Source: Methylobacterium sp. E-066 (lineage in GTDB: Bacteria; Pseudomonadota; Alphaproteobacteria; Rhizobiales; Beijerinckiaceae). Taken from it: DNA of 36,053 nt. Numbering within the stretch: position 1 is the stretch's first letter; the number at the start of each line of letters is the position of its first letter. The notes beneath the pieces are model-generated. The model was given only the letters and a program-made list of their open reading frames with translations, was not told where the DNA came from and ran no database searches. Made by a program: the position numbers and the translations under genes. Below, one piece after another: positions 1 to 5,927 of the stretch. The stretch lies in assembly GCF_022829635.1 (NCBI RefSeq), contig NZ_JAKSYO010000144.1, positions 1-36,053 of the forward strand. Direction: 5' to 3'.

Positions 1-142
1 CGGGTCCCCTCTCCCGTGCGGGAGAGGGACAGGGTGAGGGATGCGCGTTTTCCGGAAAGACCTGGTCCCTCACCCCAACCCTCTCCCGCACGGGAGAGGG
101 GGCGCGTGGCGGCTTTCGCAAGCCGAGGTGTGAACATCGTAG
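1..142. repeat. Dispersed intergenic palindromic repeat, copy 1
   Basis: This stretch is repeated almost exactly at 10023-10164, with about five differences over 142 bases. It contains two self-complementary blocks of the CCTCTCCCGTGCGGGAGAGG type (about positions 8-28 and 80-100), so it can fold strongly on either strand. No gene crosses it. The window starts inside or at the edge of the unit, so its left end is not seen. It looks like a non-autonomous intergenic repeat (REP or MITE-like); no transposase is nearby. Confidence 0.8.
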
Positions 143-484
143 CTCTGCGGGGGAGGGAGAGCCGCGGTGTCTCCAGCGTATCCTGCCGGCCCCGATGTGT
201 GAATCCGCTAGCCCGCACGGGAGAGGGGGACCCGCGTGTTCGGCGGGTCATGACAGGACCGTGGCTACGATCGAAGCCTCTGGAGCCGCGAAGGCTCCTC
301 CCCGCGCGATGTCCGGAGTCTGCGGCTGCGGCCACCGGCTCGCAGCCGCTGCGGTGGCTATCGGTCTCATCCCCATCGCCTTCGCGAGTCGCGCGGTAAG
401 CCGCATCGCCTTTGAACACGTCAAAGCGGCTCAATCGCTGCGCTGAAGCGTACAAGCGTGGCGGTTACATGCTTTCGGCGCGCT
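143..484. other. Gene-free stretch with degenerate repeat fragments
   Basis: No convincing coding region is seen. A GATGTGTGAATCCG motif at about 194-207 and a GCACGGGAGAGGGGG block at 213-227 are further fragments of the repeat family found at 10004-10380. The rest has no clear structure apart from a possible weak promoter for the downstream small RNA candidate (TTACAT at 465-470). Confidence 0.5.
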
Positions 485-597
485 CCAGCCATGCCGGAAC
501 GCGAATGCCCCGGCCGGCATCCCTGCGGTACGAGGGGCCTCCTCCCAAGACGACCCCTTCGAGCCCGCTCGGCATCAGCTGCGGCGGGCTCTTTTTC
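485..597 (+). ncRNA. Candidate small RNA with CCUCCUCCC loop
   Basis: Three consecutive stem-loops are visible on the plus strand and no plausible reading frame covers them. Stem 1 pairs 491-497 (ATGCCGG) with 514-520. Stem 2 pairs 531-537 with 555-561 and leaves the anti-Shine-Dalgarno-like motif CCTCCTCCC (538-546) in the loop. Stem 3 pairs 561-568 (GAGCCCGC) with 584-591 and is followed by TTTTT, a good intrinsic terminator. Small RNAs with unpaired CCUCCUCCC motifs are known in Rhizobiales and Rhodobacterales (the so-called cuckoo or alpha-r14-like RNAs). Membership here is inferred from architecture only, and the 5' end is a guess. No gene is found upstream on this strand that would otherwise need the terminator. 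Confidence 0.45.
561..596 (+). terminator. Intrinsic terminator of the candidate small RNA
   Basis: The 8-bp stem GAGCCCGC/GCGGGCTC (561-568 with 584-591) has a 15-base loop and is directly followed by five T residues on the plus strand. This is the clearest rho-independent terminator near the left end of the window. Confidence 0.7.
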
Positions 598-689
598 GTT
601 AAGCGTTTCGCCCTACGCCTGGCCGGTGTCCGCGATCCGACGCTCCGCCCGCCGTCAACGGACTTTGACGGCACGCTGTGACCGCACGC

Positions 690-950
690 ATGAACAGATT
701 CCTGGCGATCGTTGCGACCCTGATCGTGTGTGCAACCCCGGCGCTGGCCGAGGGCGACTGGGCCGACCGGGGCTGCGAAGAGCCGCAGATGACGGGTTCG
801 CTGCCGACCAAGCCGCTCGGTCCGACAACCCTGGGGATTGCCTCGAACAAGGTCGAGATGACGCCGCCCGAGGACAGCTGGCAGGAGCAGGCGCAGCAGA
901 ACGCGGAGCGCCGCCGGCGGGAGCGGGCCGAAGGATGCCCGATCGATTGA
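690..950 (+). CDS. Small exported protein of unknown function
   Basis: This encodes about 86 residues. The ATG at 690 is preferred over an in-frame GTG at 678 because it begins a textbook signal peptide, MNRFLAIVATLIVCATPALA, with cleavage expected after ALA. The mature part is short and hydrophilic, has two cysteines (in RGCEEP and near the C-terminus in EGCPID) and an arginine/glutamate-rich helix QQNAERRRRERAE. I recognise no family. The two cysteines could form a disulfide in the periplasm. It lies 94 bases after the terminator of the candidate small RNA, so it probably has its own promoter. Confidence 0.6.
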   Translation: MNRFLAIVATLIVCATPALAEGDWADRGCEEPQMTGSLPTKPLGPTTLGIASNKVEMTPPEDSWQEQAQQNAERRRRERAEGCPID

Positions 951-1100
951 CGGTCGATCGTCCCCGCATCCCGGACGCGTTCTGAGACCGTCTACCACTT
1001 TGCGTTGATCCGCCGAGCAATCACCGGCATTGTGGATTCGGACTCGGGCGGCCGGCGGCGACGCGCGCCGCGGGCGCCGGACCGCGAAGGGCTTTGCGAC

Positions 1101-1385
1101 ATGCGGCTACTGACGTTCGGCGCCTTGATGGCGCTCTCGGTCTCGCCGGAGGCGCTGGCCCAGGATCCGCGGGACGTGCCGGTCCAGCGCGATCTCAAGC
1201 GGATGGACCGGATCGACAAGCACCTCGGCCGCGATGGCGTCCGGCAGATCGATCCGAACGTCACGCCGGACAATCCCGACGGCGTCGTCGGCTTCGACGG
1301 GCCGCCCTTCAACGCCGGGGATCCCGGGGTAATCGACGGCGGTCCCCTGCCGCCCGGCTCGCCGGCGGATGCCGACGACGATTAG
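1101..1385 (+). CDS. Small exported acidic protein of unknown function
   Basis: The ATG at 1101 opens a signal peptide (MRLLTFGALMALSVSPEALA, then QD), so the longer in-frame extension from 1005 is not used here; that extension is arginine-rich and looks non-coding. The mature protein of about 74 residues is rich in Asp, Pro and Gly, contains NVTPDNPDGVVGFDGPPFNAGDPG, and ends in ADADDD. It resembles a disordered, possibly metal-binding periplasmic peptide, but that is a guess from composition. No family is recognised. It is followed by 177 non-coding bases. Confidence 0.55.
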   Translation: MRLLTFGALMALSVSPEALAQDPRDVPVQRDLKRMDRIDKHLGRDGVRQIDPNVTPDNPDGVVGFDGPPFNAGDPGVIDGGPLPPGSPADADDD

Positions 1386-1562
1386 AGCCTGCTGTTTCGG
1401 ACGCGCCCTGCGCTGGAGCCGTTCCCAATCGCGTCGCAATCGGGCTCGCCTCTAAGTCCTTGATAGGACGCGTTCGCTTGCGCCGAGCCGGTATCCCCTT
1501 CGGCGGCGAGCGCTCTAGGTAGAGGCGGCGCCCACGGCCACAGGCTCTTGAGGGGACCCACG

Positions 1563-1850
1563 ATGGCACACGAGACACCCGACGCCGATCGCGCCGCCCG
1601 TGTGATCGCCGAGAACGTCTACGCGGCGTTCTGCAGGCGGGCGACGATGCCGAACCGCCCGTTGGAGGAGCAGACGATCCTGGCGCGGCTCGTCGAGGCG
1701 ATCCGTCCCCAGATCGGCGGCGGCGCTCCGGGGGCGATCGTCGAGGCGGCCAATGCGGCGCTGTCCGCATGGGAGCAGCGCGATCCCGAGATTCGAGGGC
1801 CGCGCGTCGTCGCGGTGAGCCCGATCGATGCCGCGGTGACCGTCGGGTAG
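1563..1850 (+). CDS. Conserved hypothetical cytoplasmic protein
   Basis: This encodes about 95 residues starting at ATG 1563, with a GAGGGGA ribosome binding site about 8 bases upstream. There is no signal peptide or membrane segment. The sequence is mostly helical (ADRAARVIAENVYAAFCRRATMPNRPLEEQTILARLVEAIRPQI), with one cysteine. I do not recognise the family. It stands alone between non-coding stretches, and a repeat hairpin follows it at 1901. Confidence 0.6.
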   Translation: MAHETPDADRAARVIAENVYAAFCRRATMPNRPLEEQTILARLVEAIRPQIGGGAPGAIVEAANAALSAWEQRDPEIRGPRVVAVSPIDAAVTVG

Positions 1851-1900
1851 CGCTGGCGCCTCATCCCGGATGTCGGATCCGAAAACGCTTTGACGCTGCA

Positions 1901-1944
1901 GCCTCGTTTTCCGAGAGCCGGCAACCACCTTTCGGGATGATGCT
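1901..1944. repeat. Short hairpin repeat, copy 1
   Basis: This block closely matches 9671-9714 in the same orientation, sharing the end CACCTTTCGGGA(T/C)GATGCT and the core TTTTCCGA(G/A)AGCCGG. In the second copy the ends CCGAAAG and CTTTCGG pair perfectly; here one position is mismatched. It is a small intergenic palindromic repeat. Confidence 0.65.
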
Positions 1945-1992
1945 TGCGCGGACGAGGCGCAGACGGTGGAGCGGTCGTGATCAGGGACCAGC

Positions 1993-2208
1993 ATGCGTAA
2001 GGGGCGGTCGAAGTCTGGCTCATCGCAGCGTCCGCTGCCCGAGAGCCTGACGCAGCATCTCTCGGATCCGAAGATCAGGGTCCTCAGGACGCCGGACGGC
2101 CGGCGCCGGCCCTCGCGCGCGGCGGGAGCGGTCAGGAAGGTCTGCATCTCGCTCGTCACGCTGGCCGTCATCGTGCTGGCCGGGGGGCACCTCGTGCATG
2201 CGTGGTAG
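1993..2208 (+). CDS. Small single-pass membrane protein, hypothetical
   Basis: This encodes about 71 residues. The N-terminal 48 residues are basic and polar (MRKGRSKSGSSQRP...), followed by one hydrophobic segment, VCISLVTLAVIVLAGGHLVHAW, at the C-terminus. This suggests a tail-anchored or single-pass inner membrane protein with its basic part in the cytoplasm. A weak AGGGA site lies upstream of the ATG. No family is recognised and the short length keeps confidence moderate. Confidence 0.45.
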   Translation: MRKGRSKSGSSQRPLPESLTQHLSDPKIRVLRTPDGRRRPSRAAGAVRKVCISLVTLAVIVLAGGHLVHAW

Positions 2209-2361
2209 CCGATCCGCTCTCCCGGACGGGTACCCCTGTCGGGCTCCCTGCGTCCCGCCGGGGATCCCGGACGCGCGGCCTGCCGCGTCGAGCCCCGCAC
2301 GGCAAAGGTCTAGCTGAACGCGCGCGGCTCCCTATGTCAGCCGCAAGGAGCCGTTCAACCC

Positions 2362-2523
2362 ATGATCATGATTATCATCTGTTTCCTCGCGCCATGGCTC
2401 GCCATGTTCCTGCGCGGGAAGGTCTTCCAGGGCATTCTCTGCATCCTGCTCCACCTGACCATCATCGGCTGGATCCCGGCGACGATCTGGGCCCTGGTGG
2501 TCACGCGCCGGGAAACCGCCTGA
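2362..2523 (+). CDS. Pmp3/YqaE (UPF0057) family small membrane protein
   Basis: This 53-residue frame reads MIMIIICFLAPWLAMF, then LRGKVFQGILCILLHLTIIG and WIPATIWALVVTRRETA. The two hydrophobic segments and the order FLAPWLAMFLRGK...LLHLTIIGWIPATIWAL match the Pmp3/YqaE proteolipid family, which usually has 50-60 residues and two membrane helices and is linked in other organisms to salt and membrane stress. AAGGAG at 2345-2350 lies 11 bases before the ATG. The next gene begins 30 bases later, so the two may be cotranscribed. Function in this organism is inferred from the family only. Confidence 0.8.
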   Translation: MIMIIICFLAPWLAMFLRGKVFQGILCILLHLTIIGWIPATIWALVVTRRETA

Positions 2524-2553
2524 CACGCCACCCGCGATGAAGAGGAGGTGCTG

Positions 2554-2793
2554 ATGCCGCCCAAGCTCACCAAGACGATCATCGGGGCGGTCATCGCCGT
2601 CGCCCTCGCGGCGGCCGTCTCCTACGGCGTCATCAGCCAGCAGACGGCCGACCAGATCCAGACCAAGGCGAACCAAACGCTCCAGACCGACCAGACCGCG
2701 CCCAGCCCGGCACCGCAGCAGCCCCAGCCGGCGCCGGAGGCGAACCCGCAGGCCCCCGCTCCGTCACCGCAGCCATCCGCGCCGCGGCCATAG
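2554..2793 (+). CDS. Membrane-anchored proline/glutamine-rich protein
   Basis: This encodes about 79 residues from ATG 2554, with a strong AGAGGAGGT site 5 bases upstream; an in-frame GTG at 2548 lies inside that site and is rejected. Residues 7-30 (KTIIGAVIAVALAAAVSYGVIS) form a membrane anchor or uncleaved signal. The rest is a low-complexity tail rich in Gln, Pro and Ala (APSPAPQQPQPAPEANPQAP), typical of periplasmic spacer sequence. It lies 30 bases after the Pmp3-type gene and is probably in the same transcript. No conserved domain is recognised. Confidence 0.65.
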   Translation: MPPKLTKTIIGAVIAVALAAAVSYGVISQQTADQIQTKANQTLQTDQTAPSPAPQQPQPAPEANPQAPAPSPQPSAPRP

Positions 2794-2864
2794 CGCCACA
2801 GGGCGGAAGACGGGCTGCAGGCGAGGTACGCGCCGGCGGCTCCCCTCCCGGCCCGCGCACGGCG

Positions 2865-3188
2865 TTATTGGAGAGAGCTGGGTCCCGGAGACATCGAGCG
2901 TCCCGCTTCGAGCAGGGCTCGGATCTTGGCCGTCGCATGCGCGAGGATGTCGGGGCGCGCGTCGTCGTAGGACGTTTCCGTCAGGAAGCTTTGCAGGGCT
3001 TCCTCGATCCGGCCCTCGATCTCGTCCATCACGGTCAGGCCGTTCGGGCCTTCCCGACGCAGATAGGCGTCCGCGAGGGCCAGATAGGCCGCGCTGGCGA
3101 GCAGAAAGGCCACGCCGTTGGCCTCCTGAGCTTGATCGGAGCCCGGCTCGGTATCACCCGCCAGATCGTCCGAGAATTCATCGATCAT
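2865..3188 (-). CDS. Hypothetical helical protein
   Basis: This encodes about 107 residues starting at ATG 3188 (a TTG lies just before it). It is acidic and helical, without a signal peptide: MIDEFSDDLAGDTEPGSDQAQEANGVAFLLASAAYLALADAYLRREG, then a C-terminal helix DILAHATAKIRALLEAGRSM. The upstream region (3192-3330) is clearly lower in GC than the surroundings and probably holds its promoter. The family is not recognised. Confidence 0.55.
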   Translation of the reverse strand: MIDEFSDDLAGDTEPGSDQAQEANGVAFLLASAAYLALADAYLRREGPNGLTVMDEIEGRIEEALQSFLTETSYDDARPDILAHATAKIRALLEAGRSMSPGPSSLQ

Positions 3189-3397
3189 CAATGCACGCTC
3201 TGCACGGAGCCCGTGCGGAGCATGTCTCAGTTACTGCGGCGCACACAGCTGCAAATACTGCGTATCGGCCTGACCATTTGGCTGATAATTCTATTCTAGA
3301 TGTCGAAATTTCGCAGTAATGCGCCCCTTGGTTGTGATCAGGCTCAGGACGAGCCCGGGCCCCGCGCGCATACCGGGGTGTCGGCGGCCGCGGTGCG

Positions 3398-3589
3398 CTA
3401 CACGATCCCGCTGCCGTCGTAGGGCCAGGGCCGATCCAGATGCGCCGCGACCGCCGCCGGTTCGTCGCCGACCGCACGCACGGCCTCGGTCACAGCCTCG
3501 ACCGGCACCTGCAAGCGGCGCGCCCAGTACGCCGCCGAACTCGGATCCTCGACATTCACGCGCTTGGGCTCTTGGGACAGATCGGACAT
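3398..3589 (-). CDS. DUF3606 domain protein
   Basis: Starting at ATG 3589, which has a GGAGG site just upstream, the product has about 63 residues. The core RVNVEDPSSAAYWARRLQVPVEAVTEAVRAVGDEPAAVAAHL fits the DUF3606 pattern: an R(I/V)NV..D..V.YW...L.V....L..AV..VG.....V...L arrangement, common as small standalone proteins in Rhizobiales. The longer reading frame upstream of 3589 is arginine-rich and not preferred. Function is unknown. It lies downstream of the GCG_CRPN gene on the same strand with an 86-base gap. Confidence 0.75.
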   Translation of the reverse strand: MSDLSQEPKRVNVEDPSSAAYWARRLQVPVEAVTEAVRAVGDEPAAVAAHLDRPWPYDGSGIV

Positions 3590-3675
3590 GGCAGCCTCCG
3601 GCGGGAGAACCGCCGGGAGGCCTGCCGGTTCAGTCGCGGCCGACGTGACCGATCGATCACGACCTCGGACGGCGC

Positions 3676-3996
3676 TTACCACCCGCCGTAGGACCGGCGC
3701 GGGCCGTCGTAGCCGCCGGGTCCCCGCTCATAGCCGCCGTATCCGCCGCCATAGCCGTATCCCGGGCGGCCGCCATAGGCTCCGCGGGGGCCGCCATAGC
3801 CCCACCCGCGATCGTTGGGACGGCAATGGCCCCACGGGTTCGGATGGAAGCCCGGGCCGCAGCCGCCGGCGACGCGCTCGATCAGCCCGTCGCCGCCGGG
3901 CAGGCCATAACCGAACGGCGCCGCCTGCGCCGCCGTGGCGGTGGCGAGCCCCGCCGCGAGCGATGCGGCTATCGCGAGGGTCTTGAAGCGCACCAT
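3676..3996 (-). CDS. GCG_CRPN-type glycine-rich secreted protein
   Basis: This encodes 106 residues. A signal peptide (MVRFKTLAIAASLAAGLATATAAQA) is followed by the motif GCGPGFHPNPWGHCRPN at about residues 45-61, which defines the GCG_CRPN prefix-to-repeats proteins of Hyphomicrobiales. A Gly/Tyr/Arg-rich low-complexity tail follows (YGGPRGAYGGRPGYGYGGGY). The two cysteines of the motif may form a disulfide. AGGAGG lies 7 bases before the ATG. The role is unknown; secretion and a flexible surface-type tail are inferred from sequence. Confidence 0.8.
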   Translation of the reverse strand: MVRFKTLAIAASLAAGLATATAAQAAPFGYGLPGGDGLIERVAGGCGPGFHPNPWGHCRPNDRGWGYGGPRGAYGGRPGYGYGGGYGGYERGPGGYDGPRRSYGGW

Positions 3997-4218
3997 GACA
4001 CGACCTCCTGAAACCGTCGGCCCGCTTGGCCGGACCGGATGCCAGGAGAATGGAGCCGGCCCCCTGAACCCGTTCTGGTCGCCTCGTTCATCAACCTGAT
4101 GGTGAACTGGACGCGGTCGGATCGCGATGTGGTTTGGGAAGGACGCAGAAAGACGGCGGGGCTCGCACCCCGCCGCAGGTCGATCCGATCGGATCCGTCG
4201 CGAGTCCAGGCTTGGACC

Positions 4219-4317
4219 TCAGGAGCCCAGCAGCATGCCGGCGGACCCGAGAAGGGTCATCAGCAGGCCGCCGACGAAGGCCCCGATCATCGCGTACGAG
4301 AAGGCTTTCAGCGCCAT
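4219..4317 (-). CDS. Possible 32-residue hydrophobic peptide
   Basis: A short frame reads MALKAFSYAMIGAFVGGL, then LMTLLGSAGMLLGS and a stop. It would be a single membrane helix with GxxxG-like spacing. It lies 22 bases downstream of the 4340-4600 gene on the same strand, so it could be its operon partner. No good ribosome binding site is visible, and a random frame of this size is possible. Confidence 0.3.
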   Translation of the reverse strand: MALKAFSYAMIGAFVGGLLMTLLGSAGMLLGS

Positions 4318-4339
4318 GCGGGGATGCCTGCGATCCGGA

Positions 4340-4600
4340 TCAGCACCGATAGCCGCCGCTGGTCTGGCCGTACTGCTTCACGGGGCGCGTCTGCTGGTTG
4401 GCGTTGCCTTCCGCGGCCGAGCTCATCGGGCAGCTGTCGTAGATGGGCGCGTCGTGGACCCCGAGCCCCAGGGTACCGGTGGTCTCGACCTCATAGGGGG
4501 TGAAGCCGGTCCAGCGCGCACCGTTGGATGCCATGGCGGACGAGATCGGGGCGACGCCAAGGACAAGCGCGGTGACGGCAGCGGCGATACGGGTCTTCAT
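4340..4600 (-). CDS. Small exported cysteine-containing protein
   Basis: This encodes 86 residues. It begins with a clear signal peptide, MKTRIAAAVTALVLGVAPISSAMA, then SNGARWTGFTPYEVETTGTLGLGVHDAPIYDSC and a polar C-terminus ending GGYRC. Two cysteines, one at the very C-terminus, suggest a periplasmic disulfide. An AGGAG site exists but sits about 13 bases from the ATG, which is long. Two inverted repeats lie just upstream in its presumed leader (4626-4665). The family is not recognised. Confidence 0.6.
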   Translation of the reverse strand: MKTRIAAAVTALVLGVAPISSAMASNGARWTGFTPYEVETTGTLGLGVHDAPIYDSCPMSSAAEGNANQQTRPVKQYGQTSGGYRC

Positions 4601-4625
4601 GGGTGAAACTCAGCTCCTGCAAACT

Positions 4626-4665
4626 ACAGACCGGTCGTTCGGGTCTGTTTCGTCTTGTGCAAGAC
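4626..4665 (-). promoter_or_regulatory. Paired inverted repeats upstream of the small exported gene
   Basis: ACAGACC at 4626-4632 is complementary to GGTCTGT at 4642-4648, and directly beside it GTCTTG (4652-4657) and CAAGAC (4660-4665) form a 6-bp dyad with a two-base centre. They lie 26-65 bases before the start of the 4340-4600 gene. The first could form a leader hairpin and the second has the look of a dimeric repressor operator. Function is inferred from position only. Confidence 0.35.
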
Positions 4666-4977
4666 TAAGATGGTGCATCCCGTCCCAGCGTGACGTGCCG
4701 CCCCGCACGCGGTGCGACGGATTAAATGGCGCCCTGCATTTGCGTGAGGTGGCGCAAGAGCGACGGGGGCGAACCGGCCAGAATCGGGAGGGGCATGAAC
4801 CCAGGTCGGAAGTCCACGCGGTGCAGACCCTGTCGTTGTGTCTGGAGAGGCGTTGGCCCTTCGACCGGTGCGGTCCGACATCTCGGTGCGGTGAGGTCGG
4901 TCGTCCCCGTAGATCGGGGAGACGGCTCGGCGAGAGCACTTGGAAAAGCCAGTTGCGACGGCGGATGGCCGCTAAGC
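4666..4977. other. Gene-free stretch upstream of tRNA-Ser
   Basis: Open frames here on both strands are arginine-rich shadows with no recognisable protein. I see no repeat copies, no convincing promoter and no strong terminator for the minus-strand tRNA that would end here. Confidence 0.4.
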
Positions 4978-5069
4978 TGGCGGAGACGGAGGGATTCGAA
5001 CCCTCGATACCCCTTTCGGGGTATGCTCATTTAGCAAACGAGTGCCTTCAGCCGCTCGGCCACGTCTCC
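4978..5069 (-). tRNA. tRNA-Ser (GCU)
   Basis: Read on the minus strand, the acceptor arms GGAGACG/CGTCTCC pair perfectly. The D-arm starts GGCCGAGCGGC, the anticodon loop is TTGCTAA (anticodon GCT, reading AGC/AGU), there is a long variable arm CATACCCCGAAAGGGGTAT, and the T-arm contains GGTTCGAATCC. The discriminator is G, and CCA is encoded (4978-4980). The long variable arm is diagnostic for serine. Confidence 0.97.
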
Positions 5070-5081
5070 GGCGCTCTGGCT

Positions 5082-5927
5082 CTAGAAGGTCGGATCGGGC
5101 GGGTCAACCCGATCCGGTGGGATGGCGGCGCGGCGGCGGCGTTCGTAGTGCTTGGCGATGCGCAGATGCCGCGACATGGCGTAGTTCATGGCCGTCAGGA
5201 AGCCGTAGGTGCCGCGCAGAAAGTGGCGCCGGCCGAGATAGGCCTTGAGGAAATTGCCCGGCAGCTCGACGAACACGCGCCAGCTCGGAATCACCACGCC
5301 CCGGGCTTCGAGGTCGTCGGCCTGCTGGTCGGAATAGCGGTTGAGCTTGTCCAGCTGGTCGCCCAGCGAGCGCACCGAGAAGTGATGGATGATCCCCCGG
5401 AGGCGGCCGGGCTTCACCCCGGGCTCCAGGGCGACGCGGTCGTGGACCGGGGAAGCGGAATAGCGCCCCCGGTCCTTGCGGTAGAGCCGTACCGGAGTCA
5501 GGGTATAGGCCCAGGGATGGGGTCGGCCCTCGCCGGGGAAGATTTCGGCGATGCCGATCCGCCAGGCCGGCCGGCTTGGCTCGCCCGACGCGAACAGGGC
5601 GCGGATCTCGGCGGCGAGGTCGGCGGGGACGACCTCGTCGGCGTCGAGGTTCAGGAGCCAGACGTGCCGGCACTGCTCCTCGGAAAAACGCTTCTGCGGG
5701 CCGTAGCCCGGCCAGGGATTGTGGATCACCCGGGCGCCGAGCGAAGCCGCGAGCGCCTGGGTGCCGTCCGTGGAGCCCGAATCGACCACCACGAGGTCGT
5801 CGGTCAGGTCGCGCACCGCCCGGATCGTCGCGCCGATCCGGTCCGCCTCGTTGCGGGCGATGATGAAGATCGACAGGGGCAGCGGCGCCGGGCCGGTCGC
5901 CCCAAGGCCCATCGGCGTTTCGGTCAC
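5082..5927 (-). CDS. Family 2 glycosyltransferase, WaaE/KdtX-like
   Basis: This encodes 281 residues. The GT-A fold hallmarks are visible: SIFIIARNEADRI at 19-31, VVDSGSTDGT at 47-56, and the metal-binding DAD in LLNLDADEVV (95-97). After these come RLYRKDRG and VHDRV, as in WaaE/KdtX-type glycosyltransferases that add a sugar to the lipopolysaccharide core. The length fits the family. The start codon overlaps the stop of lysA (ATGA), so it is translationally coupled to it. Sugar donor and acceptor cannot be read from sequence; a cell-envelope role is likely. tRNA-Ser follows 12 bases downstream. Confidence 0.85.
   Translation of the reverse strand: MTETPMGLGATGPAPLPLSIFIIARNEADRIGATIRAVRDLTDDLVVVDSGSTDGTQALAASLGARVIHNPWPGYGPQKRFSEEQCRHVWLLNLDADEVVPADLAAEIRALFASGEPSRPAWRIGIAEIFPGEGRPHPWAYTLTPVRLYRKDRGRYSASPVHDRVALEPGVKPGRLRGIIHHFSVRSLGDQLDKLNRYSDQQADDLEARGVVIPSWRVFVELPGNFLKAYLGRRHFLRGTYGFLTAMNYAMSRHLRIAKHYERRRRAAIPPDRVDPPDPTF

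Noticed and set aside
3231..3320. Distant inverted pair TTACTGCG / CGCAGTAA between divergently placed genes
   Set aside because: The arms are short and more than 70 bases apart, so this is expected by chance.
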